DNA from: an uncultured Bacteroidales bacterium
Lineage (GTDB): Bacteria; Bacteroidota; Bacteroidia; Bacteroidales; UBA932
Assembly: GCA_934667175.1 (NCBI GenBank)
Contig: CAKULN010000018.1
Location: 1-54,472, forward strand
Reading direction: 5' to 3'
Length of the DNA stretch: 54,472 bases
The position numbers were made by a program, and so were the translations under genes. Below the pieces are notes generated by a model, which had not been told where the DNA came from, did not search any database, and was given only the letters and a program-made list of their open reading frames with translations. Within the stretch, counting starts at the first letter, position 1. Each line of letters opens with the position of its first letter. Shown piece by piece: positions 42,549 through 50,244 of this stretch.

Positions 42549-45500
42549 TCATTTGCCGTCCCTGTACTCCTTTGGAGACATTCCAAACATTTCCTGAAAC
42601 TTGCGGTAGAACCAAGACTTGTTGTTGAACCCGCTGTCGAACATCACCTCCTGAACAGTCAATGTGGTTGTCCGAAGAAGTCTCGCCGCATGTTTGAGCC
42701 TGACGTTGCGGACAAACTCGCCCGGAGACTTTCCGGTGATTCCTTTCACTTTACGATAAAGGGTCATTTCGCTTACACAAAGACGTGAGGCCACTTCATC
42801 GGGAGACAGTTCATCGGTAATGTTCTCTTCAACAAGATTGACCACATCAGCCATGAACCGTCTGTCCTTGGAACTCATTTGAACCCCATAGAACATCTCT
42901 TGGTCAGAAGCGGAAGAATTATAGTAATTCTTAAGACCTGAACGTTTCCGGAGAATGCCGCTCACCACAGCCGTCAACTGGGCCGGCAGGAAAGGTTTCG
43001 GGATAAAAGCCTCGCTTCCTAGATTATAAGAATTGATCTCATCAGCCACATCAGTCTTCATAGCAAGTATAACCACGGGTATAAACCTGGTAAGATCGTT
43101 GCCTTTCATCCTGCGAAGAAGCTCAGCACCGTCCATCACCGGCATGTTGATGTCTGTTATGACGAGGTCAACTTTTACGGCCTCAAGGATCCGCAGCGCG
43201 ACGCTTCCGTCAGAAGCCTTGATGGTGTGGTAGTCCCCTTCCAGAACGTCCGAAACCATCTCGCAGATCTGAGGCTCATCATCCACAATCATCACAACGG
43301 GCTTCCCGTCACCTTCGACAGCCACATGAGTATCCAGGCTCTCCACCAGTCTGTCTGGTTCAAGATCAGGTCTGACATATTCCCTCTGACGCAGCCCGGT
43401 TTGTGGCATGATCTCCGAATGACAGGACGGCAAGAAAAAGGTGAATGTTACAGACTCTCCCGCAACACTGCTTACCTTTATATCTCCCCCCAAGGCTTTC
43501 ACCAGACTCTGGAATAATGCCATTCCGATGCCATTGCGAACCACACGTCCTTTGGCCATCTGCCGCTCAAGATTATCCAGAATCACAAAGCGGTCGAACA
43601 CCCTGCTGAGCTTTTCATCTGACAAACCCTTGCTTGTATTTGTGACCTCGAATTGAATCCCTCCATCCATTCCGGACAGACGGACACTCACAGTGCCACC
43701 ATCAGGAGTGTATTTGTATGCGTTTGAGATCAAGTTCAGGAATATTTTTTCCAACGCTCCCGCATCACTGACAAAACGGCATTCAGGATTCCCGGCCTCG
43801 ATTTTCAGGTCGATTCGATGCTTATCTCCAACCTCCTCGAAATCTGAAAGGATGGAACGCAGCATTGAGACCGGTTCCACTTCAGAAAAAGAGAAGTCAT
43901 AACTTCCCGCCTCGACTTTCCGGAACTCCAGAAGTTCCTGGATAAGACGCTGCATCCTTGCCGCGTTGTCATTAATGATTTTGACATACCTTCTGGCTCT
44001 GGAGTCATTTTGTGGCTCTGACTCCAACCTCTCACCGGAACATGAAATCAGAGTCAGAGGAGTGCCGAACTCATGGGCGATGTTCGTAAAGAATGTCAGC
44101 TTCGCCTCATAGGTTTCCTTCTGAGCCTGCTTTTCCGCAGTCTCCATAGCCAAAAGTCTCTTCTGATGAGCACGATCTCTGTAAAAACGGATAATGGCCA
44201 GCGCCATGGACAGTAGAAGGATACTATAGGAGGAGATCGCCCAGAAAGTCAGATACCACGGCTTTCTGATGACAACTTCAAGTGACTGCACATTGTCACA
44301 CCACACCTTATCACCATTTGTGCTTCGCACCATGAATGTATATTTTCCGGGAGGTACGTTCGTGAACATGGCCGGTGTACCAGAAGGGACAGTCACCCAA
44401 GTCCCACTGAAACCGCTGAGGATGTAGGAGTATTCACAGTCGGAATTGCCGATATACTCCAATGCCGAGAAGGTGATGCTGAAGAAATTCTCATTATATC
44501 TTAAGGTCACAGGCTTTCCACTGACGGTGGATTTCACATTATCCGTACTGACCGCAAGGTTCTCTATGAAAATCCTTGGAGAAAAATCCCTTGGCTTAAG
44601 GTCTTGTGGAAAGAAATGATTCAATCCACCTACCCCTCCGAAAAAGATCTCCCCGTTTTGCGCCTTCAGGTAGGAATTAATGTAGAACTCCTTTCCCTGA
44701 AGACTTCTTGTGTTTGTGTAATTCGAGAATTTTCCTGTCACTGGATCCAACATGGACAATCCATTGTTTGTCGAGATCCAAATATTTCCCTCACCATCCT
44801 TCACTATCGCCTGAACAGTGTTGTCGGAAAGGCCGCTTTCCGCATCATAAAGAGTGAATGCCCATTCACCCTCATGGCTTCTCGTCCCATGGCTGAGGCC
44901 ATAGCTTGTCCCCACCCAAATGGAAAGAGTGTCATCCTGGACAACAAAACGCACATTGTTGCTTGGAATGTTTCCTATGTCTTCCCCTACCGCGATCCTT
45001 TTGAAGAGCCCATTGTCAACATCAAGGTGATTAAGCCCTCCTCCCAATGTTCCGACCCAGACACCACCGTCACTGGCCGGTGCTATGTGCATCACACTGT
45101 CCCCGCTGAGGGAATTTTTGTCATTCTTGTCATGTGAATATCTTATCATAGTCCTCACCCGGCATCCTGTCAGGTTATCTCGTTCCAAATCAAGACGTAT
45201 CAAACCATCACCCAAGGTTCCTACCCATAACCTCTCACACTCCTCGTCATAATACATGCAATATGCAATGACGGGTGGATTTTTACTGAACCTATGCAAC
45301 ACGTATGTGTCTCCGGATGAAGGGAAATAGAGTTCAACCGCATTGCGGACTCCAAGCAGAATGGAGTTTTCCGGACCATTGGACATGGAGAAAATGTAAT
45401 TTCCCTCATCCGAAGCCGATATATTAATTTTCTTTTTCGGATTGCCAAGGCTATCCATCAGGCACATGCCGTTGCCAAGCACACTGGTATAGATGTCTCC

Positions 45501-46580
45501 GCCCTCTGTCTGTACCATCGATGTGACCGCACCACCCCTAAGGGCAAACAATGACTTGCTGCTGATTTTTCTCATCGGGTCAGGCTCAATAAGACAAGCC
45601 TCGACTCCCTCCCCGTCTACACCAAGCCATACAATATCCTGCGTTCCATAGCAGAAAGACAGCAGATTGTCGCGGCTGAAAGAGTCTATGCGGAACACTC
45701 TCCCGGATTCGAAATCCACCCGGCAAAGAGAAGTCCGATCCGCTACCATATCAAGATGGCCATCGGGAGACATGGCTGCGTAAGAAACGGTGCCGCTGAA
45801 ACTTACCGAGTCAACCACCGCTCTTGCTAACCTGTCATACTCAAATATATGTCTTGTCCCGACAAAGAATATTCTGTCCTTCGAAGAAGCCATAAGATAG
45901 GAGCCACTCTGAGGTGAAAGCACTGTTTCGACAGCGCGGGCGTCAATGCTGTCTTGTTTGTCATCAAAAGAGTAGGAGATCCGGACTACCTCTCCGCCTT
46001 CTCCAATGACAATCAAGTTTCCTTCACCGTCCGACCCGACACCAGTAATCCCAGAGGTGGGATAGTCACGCACCTTGAACGGAACCATCCTCTCCGACAC
46101 TTTATCATAGTAAGCCAACCCCCATCCGTTTGAGGAACAAAAGACAGTGCCGTCAGCAGCGATTGTCAAGGAGACTCCTTCTCCTGCAAAGGAACTTATC
46201 TGGTCCGTTACCAGACGATAGCGACTGAATTTCCCGGTCTCGACATCAAGCCTGCTGACACCCCAGGCAGTGACCACCCAGAAATGATTCCTATCTTCTT
46301 GTACAACGTTCCTCACGATGTTGTCCAGCAGACTGTTTTCATCCATAGGGTTATTCCTGAAAACCTTAAGCCGATTTCCATCATAGACATTCAGGCCTTC
46401 CCAAGTACCGAACCACATCAATCCTTCAGCGTCCTGAAGAATACAGTTTACGCTGCTGTTGGACAATCCATCCTCTGTGGTTATCAGATAATGCCTTGAA
46501 TCCGCCCTCAACCTAGGACTGAAAGCGGACACAAGTATAATCACCAATGCGCCTACCGCAGTGACATTTAGCCTACTCAA
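42549..46580 (-). CDS. Hybrid two-component system regulator (HTCS) of locus B, TTG start
   Basis: A 1343-residue HTCS with the same order as its paralogue at 5270: signal peptide ~1-26, Reg_prop double propeller (GLSNSSVNCILQDAEGLMWFG onward), Y_Y_Y domain, membrane helix (~790), HisKA with His836 in NIAHEFGTPLTLI, HATPase, receiver with Asp1143 in VITDINMPVMDG, and AraC-type HTH (VASRLCVSEMTLYRKVKGI). No in-frame ATG precedes the signal peptide: the frame is closed upstream by TGA, and the only good start is TTG at 46580. A seven-codon ATG frame (46573-46596) overlaps this start in another frame and could modulate initiation. It lies 46 bp after the small SGNH gene and before locus B, which it probably activates. 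Confidence 0.93.
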   Translation of the reverse strand: MSRLNVTAVGALVIILVSAFSPRLRADSRHYLITTEDGLSNSSVNCILQDAEGLMWFGTWEGLNVYDGNRLKVFRNNPMDENSLLDNIVRNVVQEDRNHFWVVTAWGVSRLDVETGKFSRYRLVTDQISSFAGEGVSLTIAADGTVFCSSNGWGLAYYDKVSERMVPFKVRDYPTSGITGVGSDGEGNLIVIGEGGEVVRISYSFDDKQDSIDARAVETVLSPQSGSYLMASSKDRIFFVGTRHIFEYDRLARAVVDSVSFSGTVSYAAMSPDGHLDMVADRTSLCRVDFESGRVFRIDSFSRDNLLSFCYGTQDIVWLGVDGEGVEACLIEPDPMRKISSKSLFALRGGAVTSMVQTEGGDIYTSVLGNGMCLMDSLGNPKKKINISASDEGNYIFSMSNGPENSILLGVRNAVELYFPSSGDTYVLHRFSKNPPVIAYCMYYDEECERLWVGTLGDGLIRLDLERDNLTGCRVRTMIRYSHDKNDKNSLSGDSVMHIAPASDGGVWVGTLGGGLNHLDVDNGLFKRIAVGEDIGNIPSNNVRFVVQDDTLSIWVGTSYGLSHGTRSHEGEWAFTLYDAESGLSDNTVQAIVKDGEGNIWISTNNGLSMLDPVTGKFSNYTNTRSLQGKEFYINSYLKAQNGEIFFGGVGGLNHFFPQDLKPRDFSPRIFIENLAVSTDNVKSTVSGKPVTLRYNENFFSITFSALEYIGNSDCEYSYILSGFSGTWVTVPSGTPAMFTNVPPGKYTFMVRSTNGDKVWCDNVQSLEVVIRKPWYLTFWAISSYSILLLSMALAIIRFYRDRAHQKRLLAMETAEKQAQKETYEAKLTFFTNIAHEFGTPLTLISCSGERLESEPQNDSRARRYVKIINDNAARMQRLIQELLEFRKVEAGSYDFSFSEVEPVSMLRSILSDFEEVGDKHRIDLKIEAGNPECRFVSDAGALEKIFLNLISNAYKYTPDGGTVSVRLSGMDGGIQFEVTNTSKGLSDEKLSRVFDRFVILDNLERQMAKGRVVRNGIGMALFQSLVKALGGDIKVSSVAGESVTFTFFLPSCHSEIMPQTGLRQREYVRPDLEPDRLVESLDTHVAVEGDGKPVVMIVDDEPQICEMVSDVLEGDYHTIKASDGSVALRILEAVKVDLVITDINMPVMDGAELLRRMKGNDLTRFIPVVILAMKTDVADEINSYNLGSEAFIPKPFLPAQLTAVVSGILRKRSGLKNYYNSSASDQEMFYGVQMSSKDRRFMADVVNLVEENITDELSPDEVASRLCVSEMTLYRKVKGITGKSPGEFVRNVRLKHAARLLRTTTLTVQEVMFDSGFNNKSWFYRKFQEMFGMSPKEYRDGK

Positions 46581-46626
46581 AACTTCCGCCGCTCATGTAA
46601 CAGTAGAATTTTGACAACGAACCGCC

Positions 46627-47295
46627 CTATTTCAGGAATCCAAGGAGGTAATCCTCCATGACCTTGAAGCCTTCAAGGTTAGGGTGGACCGTGTCTTTGG
46701 AATATTCCGTACGAATACGGCCGGTTCCGTCCGACATCAAAGTGAAGTAGTCAACATACTTGATGTGTTTTTCCTTGGCATAGGTCTTGAGAAGTTCATT
46801 GAACCTCACCACCTGTTCGAAACTATCCTTCACTTCAGGTCTCCAACTGATGTTGTAGGAGCCAAGCAGGGAACAGACCACCGGTTTGATTCCGTTCGCT
46901 CTGGCGATCTCGCACATGGACTCTATGCTTCCGACAGCGATCTCGACACTGACTGCATGACCTGGATTGAGAGCTATGTCATTTATGCCGCAAAGTATCA
47001 CAACATACTTAGGCTTCAGCCTCACGACATCCTCTCTCATCCTGACCAGAATCTGAGAAGTGGTCTGCCCGCTTATCCCGCGTCCGACAAAGTTGTTTGC
47101 TGTGAAGAAATCAGGATCCGCCCCGACCCATCCTTCCGTGATGGAATCGCCTAAAAGGACAGCCTTAGGCTTTACTGTGACACTCACGTTGGCATCCGAG
47201 TATTTCCCGAACCATGCCCAGTCCGCTTTTTGAGCGAACAACGGTGACACCGCCAACATGACGATAAATGAAAGAAAGATTCTCTTAGTGCACAT
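46627..47295 (-). CDS. SGNH/GDSL hydrolase, small
   Basis: A 222-residue exported esterase of the GDSL group that resembles PAF-acetylhydrolase/rhamnogalacturonan acetylesterase-like proteins. The ATG at 47295 gives a clean signal peptide (ending LFAQ); a TTG at 47307 is possible but poorer. Blocks: LLGDSITEGW with Ser51, GRGISGQTT, LCGINDIA, and the Asp/His block DTVHPNLEG near the C-terminus, all intact. It is upstream of and near the locus B HTCS, so it may be co-transcribed with the regulator. Fourth SGNH esterase in the window. Confidence 0.88.
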   Translation of the reverse strand: MCTKRIFLSFIVMLAVSPLFAQKADWAWFGKYSDANVSVTVKPKAVLLGDSITEGWVGADPDFFTANNFVGRGISGQTTSQILVRMREDVVRLKPKYVVILCGINDIALNPGHAVSVEIAVGSIESMCEIARANGIKPVVCSLLGSYNISWRPEVKDSFEQVVRFNELLKTYAKEKHIKYVDYFTLMSDGTGRIRTEYSKDTVHPNLEGFKVMEDYLLGFLK

Positions 47296-47360
47296 ATTTT
47301 CATCCAATTATGGTAGAAACTGTTTGACTCAACACCTTCTATGATTGTTGATTCTTTCTG

Positions 47361-47368
47361 CAAAGGTA
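47361..47368 (-). promoter_or_regulatory. Predicted promoter upstream of the small SGNH esterase
   Basis: Minus-strand TACCTTTG preceded by TTTTTTGTGT, essentially the same -7 block as that upstream of marR at 5199. No perfect TTTG is 19 bases upstream. It lies 66 bp from the ATG at 47295. Confidence 0.5.
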
Positions 47369-47412
47369 ACACAAAAAAGGCAAAATAGCTTCTATACAAT
47401 TGTTAATATTGG

Positions 47413-47476
47413 GTCAGAAAAAAGAGATTTTCAAATTTTGCACGTTACAAAAATTTGAAAATCTCTTTTTTCTGAC
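47413..47476. repeat. 27-bp perfect inverted repeat with GTAACGTG loop, downstream of rsgA
   Basis: Arms 47413-47439 and 47450-47476 are perfectly complementary over 27 bp and enclose the 10-base loop GCACGTTACA. It follows the rsgA stop by 63 bp. The long A/T-rich arms include six T residues near the end on both strands, so it could act as a bidirectional terminator. The loop is the reverse complement of that in the hairpin at 48736-48802. Confidence 0.8.
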
Positions 47477-47538
47477 ATAAGCGTTGAATATGATGGATTA
47501 CTAACACAAACTATAGAGACGGTGACCGGCGTAAGTAT

Positions 47539-48489
47539 CTACCTGAACTTCTTGTCCTCATCGAGCATGCCGAGGTAGGAGTTGTAGCGTTCGGGGGAGA
47601 TTTGGCCATTATCAACAGCCTGCTTGACGGCACAGCCGGGTTCGTGGGTGTGGGTGCAGGGGGTGAAACGGCAGTCGCGGGAGAATCTCAGCATTTCGGG
47701 GAAGTAGAGGGCAATTTCTTCTTTTTCAAGGTGGACTAGGCCGAAGCCTCTTAGGCCTGGGGAGTCAATGATGAAGCCACCGGAGGACAACGGATACATC
47801 TCGTACAAGGATGTGGTGTGGCGGCCTTGAAGGTGGGCGAGGGAGATGTCACCGACTTTCGGATTCAAGGACGGATCCAAAGCCTTGATTATGGAGGACT
47901 TCCCTACACCAGACTCACCGGAGAAAAGGCAGATGTGGCCTTCTTCAGGTCCTCCGATGGCGGTCTTCAGTTCATCAATCCCTTCTCCCGTCAGAGCGGA
48001 AGTCTCGATGACAGGATAGCCGGCACTCTCATAGATCCTATGAAAATCAGCAAGTTGCTCAGGAAATTCTTTTCTGAATATGTCAACCTTATTCAGGACT
48101 ATGGTGGCCGGGATGCCATAGACCTCGCAAGTCACCAGCAGCCTGTCAAGGAACGGCAGCTTGATTTCCGGGAAGAAAAGCGTCACGACGATGAACGCCC
48201 TGTCTAGATTGGCGGCGATCACGTGCGACTGTCTTGAAAGGTTGGTCGAGCGGCGGATCACATAGTTCTTGCGGTCAAGCACCTCGACAATCGAGGCCGG
48301 ATGCGTGGCGGTTGGTTCTTCTGAATATTCATAAGTCACCCTGTCGCCCACTGCCACTGGATTTGTCGCCTCGCTGCCTTTCAGGCGCACCTTGCCTTTT
48401 AGCACCGCAGGGAAAGGCTGCCATTCCGGCAACCTCGAAAGCAGGAAATGGCTTCCCGCGTTTTTGACCACTGTCGCTTGTCCTTTCAT
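47539..48489 (-). CDS. rsgA: Ribosome small-subunit-dependent GTPase RsgA
   Basis: A circularly permuted GTPase that helps mature the 30S subunit. 316 residues, normal for the family, with an N-terminal OB-fold (GKVRLKGSEATNPVAVGDRVTYEY), the G4 motif NKVD ahead of G1 GESGVGKSS (permutation), the G3-type DSPGLRGFG, and the C-terminal zinc finger CRFTPCTHTHEPGC. The ATG at 48489 was chosen over an in-frame TTG at 48501, which falls inside the predicted -7 element. A housekeeping gene unrelated to the neighbouring glycan loci. Confidence 0.95.
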   Translation of the reverse strand: MKGQATVVKNAGSHFLLSRLPEWQPFPAVLKGKVRLKGSEATNPVAVGDRVTYEYSEEPTATHPASIVEVLDRKNYVIRRSTNLSRQSHVIAANLDRAFIVVTLFFPEIKLPFLDRLLVTCEVYGIPATIVLNKVDIFRKEFPEQLADFHRIYESAGYPVIETSALTGEGIDELKTAIGGPEEGHICLFSGESGVGKSSIIKALDPSLNPKVGDISLAHLQGRHTTSLYEMYPLSSGGFIIDSPGLRGFGLVHLEKEEIALYFPEMLRFSRDCRFTPCTHTHEPGCAVKQAVDNGQISPERYNSYLGMLDEDKKFR

Positions 48490-48498
48490 ATTCAGCGA

Positions 48499-48506
48499 CA
48501 AAGATA
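48499..48506 (-). promoter_or_regulatory. Predicted -7 element of rsgA
   Basis: Minus-strand TATCTTTG fits TAnnTTTG and is only 10 bp from the ATG at 48489, so the message would have almost no leader. No good -33 element at 19 bases was found. Confidence 0.4.
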
Positions 48507-48654
48507 GTCAAATTTCCGAGAATGAGTCGTGGCAGATAACATTCTGGAAATCAGTTAATAGACCACATAGCCCAGTCATGTTTTCGGCGCTAGAACACAT
48601 ATTCAAAATCCTAATTATCAACGAATTAAATGCCACGCACGACTTCTAACGAAC

Positions 48655-48677
48655 GTCGCTTCGACAGGCTCAGCGAC
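48655..48677. repeat. REP-like palindrome containing TTCGACAGGCTCAG
   Basis: GTCGCT (48655-48660) and AGCGAC (48672-48677) enclose a core with TTCGACAGGCTCAG. Similar TTCGACAGGCTCAG palindromes are scattered through many bacterial genomes as extragenic repeats. Only one copy is seen here. Confidence 0.45.
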
Positions 48678-48735
48678 CGCAGGCTCTGTGATCGATGGAG
48701 TTCCGCTCCTAAAACAATACGGTCACATGGTCATC

Positions 48736-48802
48736 GGACAGAAGAATATTCATTCCTGAATTTTTGTAACGTGAAAAATTCAGGAATGAATATTCTTTGT
48801 CC
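48736..48802. repeat. 24-bp inverted repeat with GTAACGTG loop, downstream of queF
   Basis: Arms 48742-48765 and 48774-48797 pair perfectly over 24 bp around the loop GTAACGTG; after one bulged base the pairing extends with GGACA (48736-48740) against TGTCC (48798-48802). It starts 18 bp past the queF stop. The stem differs from that of the hairpin at 47413-47476 apart from the few A/T bases beside the loop. Confidence 0.8.
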
Positions 48803-48820
48803 CGTCAATTACCTAAAGTA

Positions 48821-49282
48821 TCACTCGTGAGTGGCGAAACGCTGCTGGGCAAGGGTCTCGTACTTGGTGCCGGGGCGTCCGTAATTGGCATACGGGTAGA
48901 TGGAGATGCCACCGCGCGGGGTGAAGAGGCCAGTGACCTCTATGTACTTGGGATCCATCAACTTGATAAGATCCTTCATGATCTTGTTGACGCAATCCTC
49001 ATGGAAATCCCCGTGGTTGCGGAAACTGAACAAGTACAGTTTCAGACTCTTGCTCTCGACCATCCGCACGTCTGGAATATAACTGATCCGGATCTCGGCG
49101 AAGTCCGGCTGCCCCGTGATCGGACACAGGCTCGTGAACTCCGGACAGTTGAACCTCACCCAGTAGTCATTGCCTTGATGCTTGTTGATGAATGTCTCCA
49201 GAACCTCAGGAGCGTAGTCACTTTTATATTCAGTCTTCTTTCCGAGGGACTGAAGGCCCTCCAATTCTCTTCCTTCCGCCAT
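48821..49282 (-). CDS. queF: NADPH-dependent 7-cyano-7-deazaguanine reductase (QueF)
   Basis: Reduces preQ0 to preQ1 in queuosine biosynthesis; cytoplasmic. 153 residues from the ATG at 49282, the usual length of unimodular QueF, and the start [21 protein letters not shown] fits relatives; a longer frame to 49354 is unlikely to be translated. Catalytic Cys lies in [20 protein letters not shown] and the QueF signature in [16 protein letters not shown]. The transporter for a queuosine precursor lies just upstream on the same strand, 109 bp away, so the two genes share a pathway. Confidence 0.95.
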   Translation of the reverse strand: MAEGRELEGLQSLGKKTEYKSDYAPEVLETFINKHQGNDYWVRFNCPEFTSLCPITGQPDFAEIRISYIPDVRMVESKSLKLYLFSFRNHGDFHEDCVNKIMKDLIKLMDPKYIEVTGLFTPRGGISIYPYANYGRPGTKYETLAQQRFATHE

Positions 49283-49391
49283 AGTATTTTTACTTAAGTA
49301 ATAAACTGTCAAAAAACCCACTCGCCCCAAAGGGAATCGCTTCATAGCCATCACTGCCGGATCATGAATATTCCGGGATCAGCCGCCATAT

Positions 49392-50108
49392 CTATATTTC
49401 ATTAACCTTAAATGGATTGTAAGAAATATTATTGTCGTAAGTGTCTATTCCCTCGTGCGCCTTGACTTTTCTGACTACCCAAGAGGTAACAGGCAGAATC
49501 ACAATCTCATACAAGGTTTTAGCCACAACCTGAGTGAACATCAGACTGATTACGGCTCTGAAAGGAAGCAAGCCTCCGAACGCTATCGGGAAAAAGATCA
49601 AGGAATCAGTCGCCTCTCCCCCGATGGTGGAGATGATCGCCCTCCAACCGAAGCCCTTGCCCTTGGTAGCCACCTTCATCTTGGACATGATCCAGGCGTT
49701 GACGGTCGAACCGGCGATGAATGCCAGAAGCGAGCCGATCATCGACCTTGGGACCAGCCCGAACAGGGAGTTGAAGCTCTCAGCGGCGGCGTAGCTGTCC
49801 TCGAACATAGGCTTAGGCAACTTCGTGACAATGAACGAGGCGATGGACACAAAAAGACACATCGCAAAGCCGATCCAGATTGTAAGGCGGGCTTTTTTGT
49901 AGCCATAAACCTCTGTAAGACAATCGTTAAGAATGTACGAAATCGGGAACAGAAGTACCGCTCCGGTCAGTTGTACGGGAAGAGGTCCGACTTGCCAGAG
50001 TCTTGGGATGAAGATGTTGGAAACTACCAGACACACGCAGAATGTCACTGACATCCAAACGTAGGTAACAGACAGCGTCTCACGCTGTTGATTCGTTGAA
50101 TTTGACAT
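49392..50108 (-). CDS. Queuosine precursor transporter, YhhQ family
   Basis: A 238-residue inner-membrane protein of the YhhQ/ECF-type queuosine-precursor transporter family, which takes up preQ0 or preQ1. Six hydrophobic segments are visible (VWMSVTFCVCLVVSNIFIP, GAVLLFPISYILNDCLTEVYG, IWIGFAMCLFVSIASFIV and three more). The signatures DCLTEVYGYKKAR and SSTVNAW-like GSTVNAWIMSKMK are typical, as is GGEATDSLIFFPIAF. It is followed by queF, which uses preQ0. The leader has a possible -7 element TATCTTTG at 50186-50193 (minus). Confidence 0.9.
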   Translation of the reverse strand: MSNSTNQQRETLSVTYVWMSVTFCVCLVVSNIFIPRLWQVGPLPVQLTGAVLLFPISYILNDCLTEVYGYKKARLTIWIGFAMCLFVSIASFIVTKLPKPMFEDSYAAAESFNSLFGLVPRSMIGSLLAFIAGSTVNAWIMSKMKVATKGKGFGWRAIISTIGGEATDSLIFFPIAFGGLLPFRAVISLMFTQVVAKTLYEIVILPVTSWVVRKVKAHEGIDTYDNNISYNPFKVNEI

Positions 50109-50244
50109 TGTCTTTCTTGTTTTTAACGTGGTTTCAAGAACACAGGGCCGTTCCTTTGTCAGAGGGCCGGACCCTTTTGCGACTGCAAAGATAAAAATAT
50201 TCCATATAAAATTCCTATCTTTACACCTCTAAAAACGATAAACA
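50109..50244. promoter_or_regulatory. Divergent promoter region between yhhQ and the polyprenyl synthetase gene
   Basis: 136 bp holding back-to-back -7-like elements: TATCTTTG on the minus strand (50186-50193) and TATCTTTA on the plus strand (50216-50223). Neither has a clear -33 box at 19 bases. GGGCCG occurs twice in the yhhQ leader (50144 and 50164 areas). No preQ1 riboswitch was recognised. Confidence 0.4.

Larger units (their letters stand above)
48490..48820. other. 331-bp intergenic region between queF and rsgA
   Basis: Holds no gene. From right to left it contains a hairpin with GTAACGTG loop (48736-48802), a REP-like palindrome (48655-48677) and the rsgA promoter (48499-48506). The remaining ~170 bp shows nothing clear. 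Confidence 0.6.

Noticed and set aside
50109..50244. Possible preQ1 riboswitch ahead of the queuosine-precursor transporter gene
   Set aside because: The leader has GGCC-rich repeats but neither the C-rich loop nor the A-rich tail expected of a preQ1-I aptamer.
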